Positions 1 to 5,272 of a DNA stretch of 5,896 nt are shown here, one piece after another. Position 1 is the stretch's first letter. Each line of letters opens with the position of its first letter. Origin of the DNA: an uncultured Clostridia bacterium (GTDB lineage Bacteria; Bacillota; Clostridia; Oscillospirales; Acutalibacteraceae); NCBI GenBank assembly GCA_946405565.1, contig CAMJHU010000147.1:1-5896 (forward strand). The letters are read 5' to 3'. Position numbers and translations under genes: made by a program. A model generated the notes under the pieces. It saw nothing but the letters and a program-made list of their open reading frames with translations. It made no database searches and was not told where the DNA came from.

Positions 1-513
1 GACCTCACCCAGCACATCAACACCAGCGGCAAGAGCCTGGAATACTTCGACCCCGTAACCAATGAGAAATACATTCCCTATGTCATTGAACCGTCGCTCG
101 GTGTGGAGCGTTTGTTCCTCGCCATCATGACCGAGGCGTATGATGAGGAAGTCGTGGACGAAGCCAAGAACGACGTGCGTACCGTGCTGCACCTGCATCC
201 GGCACTCGCGCCTTTCAAAGCCGCTGTTCTGCCGCTTTCCAAGAAGCTCTCCCCTGCTGCCGAAGAGATTTACGCCACACTGTCCAAGGACTTCATGGTG
301 GACTTTGACGACACCGGCTCCATCGGCAAGCGCTACCGCCGCGAGGACGAAATCGGCACCCCCTACTGCATCACCGTGGACTTCCAGACCGTTGGCGACG
401 ACAAGACGCCTGCTGACCACTGTGTGACCGTCCGCGACCGCGACACGATGGAACAGGTGCGTATTCCGATCAGCGAGCTCAAAGCCTTCCTCTCGGAGAA
501 AATTGCGTTCTGA
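1..513 (+). CDS. glyQS: Glycine--tRNA ligase (single-chain, class II), C-terminal part
   Basis: This is the last 170 residues of glycyl-tRNA synthetase, the cytoplasmic enzyme that charges tRNA-Gly with glycine using ATP. The frame is open from base 1 and the start lies outside the window, so more than half of the protein (family length about 460 residues) is missing. Visible residues 25-41 hold class II motif 3 (IEPSLGVERLFLA; Glu30, Arg37). The anticodon-binding domain follows from about residue 60, with the diagnostic run GKRYRREDEIGTPYCITVDF (about residues 105-124) and then TVRDRDTMEQVR. This pattern is that of the alpha2 enzyme of Gram-positive bacteria, archaea and eukaryotes, not the alpha2-beta2 GlyQ/GlyS enzyme of proteobacteria. 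The GTG at 103 lies inside motif 3 and is not a start. A hairpin follows 35 bases after the stop. The gene is sometimes called glyS. Confidence 0.96.
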   Translation, partial: DLTQHINTSGKSLEYFDPVTNEKYIPYVIEPSLGVERLFLAIMTEAYDEEVVDEAKNDVRTVLHLHPALAPFKAAVLPLSKKLSPAAEEIYATLSKDFMVDFDDTGSIGKRYRREDEIGTPYCITVDFQTVGDDKTPADHCVTVRDRDTMEQVRIPISELKAFLSEKIAF

Positions 514-547
514 CACCAGCAAGAACCGTCACACATACGATAAAAAC

Positions 548-600
548 GCAGTCCTGCCTTTCGTTCACAGGAACGGAGACAGGGCTGCCTTGTATTTCTG
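548..600 (+). terminator. Long hairpin after glyQS, possible weak terminator
   Basis: An outer stem pairs 548-556 with 580-588 (CAGTCCTG against CAGGGCTG, one G-T wobble, plus a closing G-C). An inner stem pairs CGTTC (562-566) with GAACG (571-575) around an ACAG loop, and parts of the arms between can also pair. The run after it (591-604) is T-rich but interrupted, so termination would be weak. It may be a leaky terminator after glyQS, or an mRNA stability or processing element between glyQS and the downstream lipoprotein gene. Confidence 0.45.
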
Positions 601-636
601 TTTGACGGTGCATACAGAAAGGAGACAAAAACCAAA

Positions 637-1491
637 ATGAAACTGAAATCCATTGTTTCGGCGCTGCTGGCACTGGTCATGGGACTGTTTACGGGCTGCG
701 CCAATCAGGAATCCGACCCTGCCAATCCTGCGGCATCACAGAAAACCCGCGTCACGCTTACCGCTCTTAACGTGGGCAAAGCGGACTGTCTGGTGATTCA
801 ATCGGCAGGCACCGTCGTCATGATTGACACGGGTACGGAGGAATCGGTCGGTGACATTGAGCGCTTTTTGGAAAAAAACGATATTTCCAGAATCGACGTG
901 CTGATGCTCACGCATTTTGACCGTGACCATGTGGGCGGTGCCGACAAACTTATCAAACGCTATGACATCGGCAAGGTGTATGCCACTTACTACATCGCCA
1001 AGGAATCTGATGATATCGACGAGTATCTCAAGGCGCTCAAAAAGAAACAACTGGACCCCATTCCGGTGAATCATGAAATGACTTTTACGCTGGACGGTGT
1101 CAAATGGCAGCTGTTCCCGCCGCTGAAAGACAGCTATAAGAAAGAGGAAAGCAACAATTCTTCCATGGCAGCGCGTATGTGCTATGGAGAAACGTCCGTC
1201 CTCTTCACGGGCGACGCGCAGAAGGCGAGAATTGACGAGCTGCTGGACATCGACGGTCTGCAAAGCGACGTCATCAAAATGCCGCATCACGGCGGTTATG
1301 AAAAAAATCTGGACGATCTTCTCGAAGCGGTACAGCCTACCTATGCCATTCTGACCGATTCGGACGATCAGCCGATCGCCAGCAAGACCCAAGCCCTGCT
1401 GGAAGATTATCAGGTGCAGTCCTATTCCACGCGGGACGGAGATATTGTCATCATGACGGACGGCGAGCATATCAGTGTCTCACAGTCATAA
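637..1491 (+). CDS. Lipoprotein with ComEC-like metallo-beta-lactamase domain
   Basis: This is a 284-residue predicted surface lipoprotein. Residues 1-20 form a signal peptide (charged MKLK, hydrophobic core 6-18) ending in a lipobox-like FTG-Cys21, so the mature protein should be lipid-anchored outside the membrane. A low-complexity linker spans about 22-36. The rest is a metallo-beta-lactamase fold of the kind found at the C-terminus of ComEC/Rec2 and in stand-alone relatives. Its metal-site motif is THFDRDHVGG (His93, Asp95, Asp97, His98), with NNSS at 173-176, TGD with Asp193, and PHHGG with His217 and His218. The ComEC channel segments are absent, so it is not itself a DNA uptake channel. 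Family knowledge suggests a metal-dependent phosphodiesterase or nuclease, but the substrate cannot be read from sequence. The start is supported by AAAGGAG at 618-624, 12 bases upstream. A strong terminator begins 8 bases after the stop. Confidence 0.88.
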   Translation: MKLKSIVSALLALVMGLFTGCANQESDPANPAASQKTRVTLTALNVGKADCLVIQSAGTVVMIDTGTEESVGDIERFLEKNDISRIDVLMLTHFDRDHVGGADKLIKRYDIGKVYATYYIAKESDDIDEYLKALKKKQLDPIPVNHEMTFTLDGVKWQLFPPLKDSYKKEESNNSSMAARMCYGETSVLFTGDAQKARIDELLDIDGLQSDVIKMPHHGGYEKNLDDLLEAVQPTYAILTDSDDQPIASKTQALLEDYQVQSYSTRDGDIVIMTDGEHISVSQS

Positions 1492-1498
1492 CAGAATA

Positions 1499-1543
1499 GA
1501 CCGCACTTTTACACGACGGTTTGCGTGAAAATGCGGTCTTTTT
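1499..1543 (+). terminator. Intrinsic terminator of the lipoprotein gene, possibly bidirectional
   Basis: GACCGCA (1499-1505) pairs with TGCGGTC (1532-1538). The stem continues through TTTT against AAAA and CAC against GTG with single-base bulges, and ends in TTTTT at 1539-1543. It is a strong terminator for the plus strand. Read on the minus strand the same hairpin is followed by a weaker ATTCTGTTA run, so it could also partly stop transcripts of the convergent PadR cassette, whose last gene ends at 1599. No other terminator was seen for that cassette. Confidence 0.88.
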
Positions 1544-1598
1544 ATCTGTATTCGTCTGATTGTATGAATGGTTCAGCGTGTCCTGTGACTGCATCTTG

Positions 1599-1850
1599 CT
1601 ACTTGTCGTTTTGCGCCGAGGATGCGCCGTCTTTCTGGGATTGGTCCTTCTTAACATATCGGGCAAAGCTGCTGGCGAGAAAGAAAACGGCGTGGAGCAG
1701 CAGCAGAATCGCGGCGCCGAGCAGCATACCGCATATGAATGCGTTGTCCTCAAACGCGCCCCGGCGTTCGAGGTACTTTTCCGCCATGAGTGCCGCAAAG
1801 CCAAATACCATATAGGCGTGAGCCTTACCGTCAATGATTTTCTTTTCCAT
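1599..1850 (-). CDS. Small membrane protein, unrecognised
   Basis: This is an 83-residue protein that I do not recognise. A confident membrane helix spans about residues 38-61 (CGMLLGAAILLLLHAVFFLA), followed by positively charged RYVKK at 64-68, which suggests a cytoplasmic C-terminal tail (DQSQKDGASSAQNDK). A weaker apolar stretch at about 12-22 could be a second, short membrane or amphipathic segment, separated by a charged loop (EKYLERRGAFEDN, 24-36). The gene is real by context: a strong GGGAGGAA site (1857-1864) precedes the ATG with good spacing, and it lies 40 bases after the DUF2812 gene on the same strand. This makes it the third gene of the PadR cassette. It may act with the DUF2812 membrane protein. 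No enzymatic motif is visible. Confidence 0.75.
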   Translation of the reverse strand: MEKKIIDGKAHAYMVFGFAALMAEKYLERRGAFEDNAFICGMLLGAAILLLLHAVFFLASSFARYVKKDQSQKDGASSAQNDK

Positions 1851-1890
1851 GTGTGTTTCCTCCCATTGTTTTTATGTTTTCGCCATGTGC

Positions 1891-2628
1891 TTATTGCGCT
1901 TTCGTTTTGCGGCTGTGAAACACCGCGATCATGACAATAAACAGCACCACAAGGATGCCGACCATCATACCCAGTGCTCCATAAGAACCTTCCTTTATCA
2001 GCACGAATACGGCTGAGATAAGGAGTACCGCAAGCATCGGAAACAGCAGTCCCAGAAACAGCTTCATCGGATATGGACGGGTGTTCTTCTGCCCGTTGAT
2101 CATACGGTTGATATTGATAATGCCGGCTGTGAGCATACCAAACGTCAACCCGCAGGTGATCAGCATCCCAACGCCGATATAGCTGGCATCACTGGTTGAC
2201 AGAATGCGCGTCGAATTGCCGAAATTGAGAAGCATCACGCCGAAACAGATATAACAGACTTTTTTCCAGCGCCTGAGCATATCCACGCGGGACTGCTCGT
2301 CGGTGTAGATTTTGTATTCCTCGTCGGGAAGGTTGCGATCATAAGCCTTGCGGAACACATGCCAGCCGTTGGCGGTGGAATTCACCCGTTCCCAGCCCGC
2401 GTCGCGGAAGGTTTCGTCGTAGCGTGCCATATCCGTGATATGGTTGTTATAATCCAGTTGATAGCGATAGATCACGCTGTCATCAAATACATATTTCTGA
2501 CTGAAGCAGCCACCGTTCACGAGCTGCCAGCCCTGCTCCGACATACGGTTGTATTCCTGCTCTTCAAATTCATAATCCCACGCCGCAAAGATTTTGAAGG
2601 TTCTCTTGGTTTTCTTGGTGTTTTTCAT
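1891..2628 (-). CDS. DUF2812 domain membrane protein
   Basis: This 245-residue protein has an N-terminal soluble DUF2812 domain and a C-terminal membrane part. The domain covers about residues 10-115 and shows the usual pattern: FAAWDYEFEEQEYNRMSEQGWQL, then an aromatic-rich segment (VIYRYQLDY, 52-60), YDETFRDAGWE (70-80) and GWHVFRK (88-94). Four membrane helices follow at about 123-138, 150-173, 188-211 and 217-237, with a basic tail. The function of DUF2812 is not known, but such genes very often sit beside PadR regulators, as here. The longest frame begins at a GTG at 2634 that overlaps the PadR stop (GTGA). I chose the ATG at 2628 because GGGGAGG (2637-2643) is 8 bases from it and only 2 from the GTG. 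Translation is probably coupled to padR. Confidence 0.88.
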   Translation of the reverse strand: MKNTKKTKRTFKIFAAWDYEFEEQEYNRMSEQGWQLVNGGCFSQKYVFDDSVIYRYQLDYNNHITDMARYDETFRDAGWERVNSTANGWHVFRKAYDRNLPDEEYKIYTDEQSRVDMLRRWKKVCYICFGVMLLNFGNSTRILSTSDASYIGVGMLITCGLTFGMLTAGIININRMINGQKNTRPYPMKLFLGLLFPMLAVLLISAVFVLIKEGSYGALGMMVGILVVLFIVMIAVFHSRKTKAQ

Positions 2629-2630
2629 AA

Positions 2631-2960
2631 TCACTGCCTCCCCTTATTTTCAATGATTTTTTTTGCACTCTCCGAAAGCTCCGAAATACGGCAAAACTCG
2701 GCGAGGAACACGTCTCTTCCCTCATCCGTCAGACGGTACATCCGCCGCCGCTCGCCGCCGATTTCGGGGCATTCAATAATCCAGCCCTTTTTGAGCATAT
2801 TGCCGGTGGCACCGTACATCGTGCCGGAACCGATCCTGACCCTTCCGCCGGAAAGTTGTTCGGTCATCTGCATAATGCCGTAGCCGTGATTGTCGCCGCT
2901 GTAAAGGCACAGCAGAATGTAAAAATAGCTTTCGGTCAGCGGTTCGGTTTGTTTTCCCAT
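2631..2960 (-). CDS. PadR family transcriptional regulator
   Basis: This is a 109-residue small PadR repressor (PadR-s1 type size), a winged-helix DNA-binding dimer acting in the cytoplasm. The winged helix covers about residues 8-85, with family marks HGYGIMQMTEQL (25-36), the recognition region GSGTMYGATGNMLKKGWI (44-61) in place of the common GTLYGAL...L.GLI, and the wing RRRMYRLTDEGRDVF (71-85). A short C-terminal dimerisation helix (about 87-106) follows. The ATG at 2960 has an AAAGGAG site (2969-2975) 8 bases away. It is the first gene of a cassette with the DUF2812 protein and a small membrane protein, behind a strong promoter overlapped by inverted repeats, so autorepression is likely. 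PadR proteins of this size often respond to small or toxic compounds or cell-envelope stress. The inducer here is unknown. Confidence 0.93.
   Translation of the reverse strand: MGKQTEPLTESYFYILLCLYSGDNHGYGIMQMTEQLSGGRVRIGSGTMYGATGNMLKKGWIIECPEIGGERRRMYRLTDEGRDVFLAEFCRISELSESAKKIIENKGRQ
2637..2643 (-). promoter_or_regulatory. Ribosome binding site deciding the DUF2812 start
   Basis: GGGGAGG lies inside the last codons of the PadR gene, 8 bases before the ATG at 2628 but only 2 bases before the upstream GTG at 2634. The spacing favours the ATG and implies coupling to PadR translation. Confidence 0.7.
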
Positions 2961-2983
2961 CTTTTTCTCTCCTTTCTGTCGTA

Positions 2984-3002
2984 GAGCGATATGCCATCGC
3001 TC
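2984..3002 (-). repeat. Perfect inverted repeat in the padR leader
   Basis: GAGCGAT (2984-2990) and ATCGCTC (2996-3002) are perfect 7-base arms around a 5-base centre. It lies downstream of the predicted transcription start and 8 bases upstream of the padR ribosome binding site. It could be an RNA hairpin in the leader or another operator half-site pair. ATCGCT recurs at 3015-3020. Confidence 0.6.
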
Positions 3003-3003
3003 G

Positions 3004-3072
3004 CTATGTTGATTATCGCTATATCGTATTTCGACATAAATATATCATAGAATATGTCGTCTGTCAACATAG
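3004..3072. repeat. Nested inverted repeats around the padR promoter, probable operator
   Basis: Two perfect dyads overlap the promoter. CTATGTTGA (3004-3012) matches TCAACATAG (3064-3072), the latter covering part of the -35 box. CGACATA (3032-3038) matches TATGTCG (3053-3059), flanking the -10 box. On the minus strand the upstream half gives ATGT-N9-ACAT (3070-3054), similar in form to the ATGT...ACAT dyads described for PadR operators, though the spacing is not identical. Position and symmetry suggest binding sites for the adjacent PadR protein, giving autorepression. Confidence 0.6.
3039..3067 (-). promoter_or_regulatory. SigA-type promoter of the padR cassette
   Basis: On the minus strand a perfect -35 box TTGACA (3062-3067) is followed by a 17-base spacer and the -10 box TATATT (3039-3044). 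Transcription should start near 3032, giving a leader of about 70 bases before the padR ATG at 2960. The DNA upstream (3073-3120) is AT-rich and could act as an UP element. Both boxes are overlapped or flanked by inverted repeats. Confidence 0.8.
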
Positions 3073-3124
3073 TCGAGGTGATATTTACAAATAATTCATA
3101 ATTTACATATTTGAACCCATACAG

Positions 3125-3166
3125 AAAAAACTGCGGTCATGATTTCCAAGGAAATCGTAACCGCAG
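3125..3166 (-). terminator. Intrinsic terminator of the Rpn gene
   Basis: On the minus strand CTGCGGT (3160-3166) pairs with ACCGCAG (3131-3137). A second perfect stem of GATTTCC against GGAAATC (3141-3147 and 3150-3156) sits above a small internal loop, and TTTTTT follows (3130-3125). The hairpin starts 12 bases after the Rpn stop codon. It isolates the Rpn gene from the padR promoter downstream. Confidence 0.9.
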
Positions 3167-3178
3167 CCGATGATGTTT

Positions 3179-4111
3179 TTACGCATTTGCATTTGCTGAT
3201 GTAAGAGAAGCAGCCAGCTCGTTGATTTTTTCGATGGGGAACCCTGTTGCCAAAGCAATATTTTCCTTAGAGAACAATCCGAGCCGGAGCATGTTGGAAG
3301 CAATCTCCGCTTGCTTTTCCATCTGCCCTTCGGTTCTGCCCTGTGCCATGCCCTGTGCCATGCCTTTTTTTATACCCTGGGCCAAGCCTTCCGCTCTGCC
3401 CAGTTTGAGATTGTATTCTTTTTCCGACAGATCATATTGCTGCCGCTGCCATTCTTCATCGAATAATTCTTCCATCATTGTGATCACCTCCACTTGATGA
3501 TCCGTTAGAAATTCGCTCAGATAACCTCTCTGCATACAGATATCGACGGTTCGACGGGCACATTCGTGGCTGTCGTGATAGATGCTGCGCTGTTCATCAT
3601 AAACATGACAATATCCGATATACTCGCCGCAGATTGTCTCGTCCACACGGTTGAGCACCTTCACCTGCACGTCTAACGGTGCATTCCCACCGAAAAACGC
3701 TTTGGCAAACGATATTTCCGCCGGCACCTCCCGGTTTCCGCTGTACACGACATACAATTCCGGCTGAGGCAGCTGTACGGGTCGCGAACTGTGTTCATTC
3801 TGCTTTGTCTCCGAAAGATAACGGCGGTAGGTTTCCGACAGATAAAACAGCATTCGAAGCGGTATATTGGGACACCACTGGCTCTGTGCTTCCACCAGTA
3901 CCACCAGCCTGTCTTTCACCACAAACCCCAGATCGTTATACAATGTGTTGAGCATGAAGGAATGCAGCGTGTCAACGTGAATATCATCCAAGCTGATATC
4001 CGCATCCTCCGGGTGCAGTTCTGTATACAGACGGCGCACATATCTCTTATCCTCAAACAGCTTGACAAACACGCTGTCCTTAGACTTTCGTTTGGTGGTT
4101 TCCTGTCCCAT
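3179..4111 (-). CDS. Rpn family recombination-promoting nuclease / PD-(D/E)XK transposase-like
   Basis: This 310-residue protein belongs to the PD-(D/E)XK superfamily group of Rpn proteins, often annotated as PD-(D/E)XK nuclease family transposase. The N-terminus (KDSVFVKLFEDKRYVRRLY, 11-29) is typical. The nuclease core has YNDLGFVV (Asp60) and the strand LVVLVEAQS (Glu74-x-Gln76), an ExQ variant of the usual ExK, which is common in the family. A WCPNIPLRMLFYLSETY helix (79-95) follows. The C-terminal half has a charged linker, a glycine repeat (about 238-262: GRAEGLAQGIKKGMAQGMAQ onward) and a short helical domain (LATGFPIEKINEL, 287-299). E. coli RpnA is a DNA endonuclease that promotes RecA-independent recombination; the role here is inferred. 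The start was moved from the ATG at 4120, which touches the AGAGGGAG site, to the ATG at 4111, 9 bases from it. The gene has its own promoter and terminator. Confidence 0.88.
   Translation of the reverse strand: MGQETTKRKSKDSVFVKLFEDKRYVRRLYTELHPEDADISLDDIHVDTLHSFMLNTLYNDLGFVVKDRLVVLVEAQSQWCPNIPLRMLFYLSETYRRYLSETKQNEHSSRPVQLPQPELYVVYSGNREVPAEISFAKAFFGGNAPLDVQVKVLNRVDETICGEYIGYCHVYDEQRSIYHDSHECARRTVDICMQRGYLSEFLTDHQVEVITMMEELFDEEWQRQQYDLSEKEYNLKLGRAEGLAQGIKKGMAQGMAQGRTEGQMEKQAEIASNMLRLGLFSKENIALATGFPIEKINELAASLTSANANA
3338..3361 (-). repeat. Two tandem 12-base repeats in the Rpn glycine-rich segment
   Basis: The plus-strand unit GCCCTGTGCCAT occurs twice, at 3338-3349 and 3350-3361, and encodes the repeated tetrapeptide MAQG. 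The unit length keeps the frame, so gain or loss of copies would change only the length of the linker. A run of seven T (A on the coding strand) lies next to it at 3365-3371. Confidence 0.85.
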
Positions 4112-4120
4112 GGGTCTCAT

Positions 4121-4128
4121 CTCCCTCT
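4121..4128 (-). promoter_or_regulatory. Ribosome binding site deciding the Rpn start
   Basis: AGAGGGAG on the minus strand ends directly at the ATG at 4120, which is too close for use, but lies 9 bases before the ATG at 4111. The latter is therefore the preferred start and removes three residues from the longest frame. Confidence 0.65.
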
Positions 4129-4134
4129 GCGATT

Positions 4135-4163
4135 ATTGTATCACATCCCGCTCCAAATTGCAA
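4135..4163 (-). promoter_or_regulatory. Promoter of the Rpn gene
   Basis: On the minus strand, TTGCAA (4158-4163) and TACAAT (4135-4140) are separated by 17 bases, with a TGA just before the -10 box giving an extended -10 (TGn). The start of transcription would fall near 4128, so the leader is only about 16-17 bases and begins at the ribosome binding site. It lies directly downstream of the tsf terminator. Confidence 0.65.
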
Positions 4164-4195
4164 CCGGCAATGTGCTTTGCTTGTGAAAACAGTGC

Positions 4196-4240
4196 AAAAA
4201 AAACCTCCCACAATCGACAGTAACTGCCAATTATGGGAGG
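4196..4240 (-). terminator. Strong intrinsic terminator after tsf
   Basis: On the minus strand CCTCCCA (4234-4240) pairs with TGGGAGG (4204-4210). Pairing continues through AATTGGCAG against CTGTCGATT, with wobbles, up to a TTA loop, making a stem of about 17 pairs. Eight T follow (4203-4196). It ends the rpsB-tsf transcript 38 bases after the tsf stop. Confidence 0.95.
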
Positions 4241-4278
4241 CTGATAGCTTACAAAACGGGAACAAGGAATGAGAAAAA

Positions 4279-5202
4279 TTACTTAATCATGCTGGCGACT
4301 TCGTCGGCAAAATTCTCTTCCTTCTTCGCAAGACCTTCGCCCTTCTCAAAGCGTGCAAACGCCACTACCTTGATATCGCCGCCGAGCGCCTTGCCGGTGT
4401 TGGCAACATAGGTCTCCACGTTGATATCGCCGTCCTTGACAAACGCCTGCTTCAGGAGGCAGATTTCCTCGAAGAGCTTGTTGACGCGACCGGGGAGAAT
4501 CTTCTCCTCGATAATCTTTGCGGGCTTCTTGGCGTTCTTGGGATCGTTGTGAATCTGCTCCATCAGGATTGCCTTTTCCTTCTCGAGTTCTTCGGCGGGC
4601 ATATCCTCGGGAGCGATGTACTTGGGATTGACAGCCGCGATCTGCATGGCAATGTCCTTGCCGAACTCGGTGAATTCGGGCTTTGCCGCGACATCGTCGC
4701 TGGTCTCAAACTTGACCATAACGCCGATTCTGCCGCCGCCGTGGACATACGTTACCACGGGACCTTCATACTTGACAAAGCGGCGAATCTTGATGTTCTC
4801 GCCGATGACCAGAATCTTTTCCTTGAGCATCGCGTCAACGGTCATATCGCTGCCCACAGCGGTGCAGGCAAGCAGTGCCTCCACATCAGCGGGATTCTCG
4901 GCAATGACAGTCTTGGCACAGGTATCCACAAACGCCATGAATTCAGCATTCTTGGCAACGAAATCGGTCTCTGCGTTGACCTCGATGACCACACCGGTAT
5001 TGTCCTCGACCAGCGCGTAAACGGTGCCTTCGGCAGCGATTCTGCCAGCCTTCTTCTGGGACGCGGCAAGACCCTTCTCGCGGAGAATGTCAACCGCCTT
5101 ATCCATATCGCCGTCGGCTTCGGTGAGTGCCTTCTTGCAGTCCATCATGCCGCAGCCGGTCATTTCTCTCAGATTCTTTACATCAGTTGCTGTAAAAGCC
5201 AT
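4279..5202 (-). CDS. tsf: Translation elongation factor Ts
   Basis: This is a complete 307-residue EF-Ts, the cytoplasmic guanine nucleotide exchange factor that releases GDP from EF-Tu. The N-terminal UBA-like domain (residues 4-40) carries LREMTGCGMMDCKKALTEAD (11-30). The core follows with VVIEVNAETDFVAKN (71-85), where the TDFV motif (Thr79-Val82; Asp80 and Phe81) is the EF-Tu contact known from E. coli EF-Ts. The C-terminal part contains the conserved LLKQAFVKD (around 253-261). It is somewhat longer than the 283-residue E. coli protein. AGGAGG at 5211-5216 lies 8 bases before the ATG. It follows rpsB by 70 bases with no terminator between, so the two are co-transcribed in the usual rpsB-tsf order. 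A strong terminator comes right after. Confidence 0.98.
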   Translation of the reverse strand: MAFTATDVKNLREMTGCGMMDCKKALTEADGDMDKAVDILREKGLAASQKKAGRIAAEGTVYALVEDNTGVVIEVNAETDFVAKNAEFMAFVDTCAKTVIAENPADVEALLACTAVGSDMTVDAMLKEKILVIGENIKIRRFVKYEGPVVTYVHGGGRIGVMVKFETSDDVAAKPEFTEFGKDIAMQIAAVNPKYIAPEDMPAEELEKEKAILMEQIHNDPKNAKKPAKIIEEKILPGRVNKLFEEICLLKQAFVKDGDINVETYVANTGKALGGDIKVVAFARFEKGEGLAKKEENFADEVASMIK

Positions 5203-5272
5203 GATAAATTCCTCCTACTAACGAATTTTTATGGAATTCAAAACAAACAGTCAAAATAAGGGTAATTGATAA

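Noticed and set aside
590..618. TTGTAT and TACAGA with 17-base spacing as a promoter for the lipoprotein gene
   Set aside because: Each box matches consensus at only three positions and the -10 runs into the ribosome binding site, so it is too weak to annotate.
736..1470. Open 244-codon frame on the minus strand across the lipoprotein gene
   Set aside because: It lies opposite a gene with a clear signal peptide and metallo-beta-lactamase motifs, shows no recognisable domain, and is a codon shadow.
1560..1934. Plus-strand frame over the small membrane protein gene
   Set aside because: The minus-strand gene has a strong ribosome binding site, a membrane helix and operon context, while this frame has none and overlaps the DUF2812 end.
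1532..3138. TGCGGTC shared by the terminators at 1532-1538 and 3132-3138
   Set aside because: A 7-base match in two GC-rich terminator stems is expected by chance or from common terminator sequence preference.
3131..3166. Long palindrome as a transposon end or REP-like element
   Set aside because: The T-run right after it and its place after the Rpn stop fit an intrinsic terminator. No second copy of the full palindrome was seen in the window.
3179..4120. Rpn gene as part of an insertion sequence
   Set aside because: Despite the transposase-like family name, no terminal inverted repeats or target-site duplications were seen around the gene.
4549..5259. Open 236-codon frame on the plus strand across tsf
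   Set aside because: It is antisense to the certain EF-Ts gene, with no domain or suitable ribosome binding site. It arises from codon bias of tsf.
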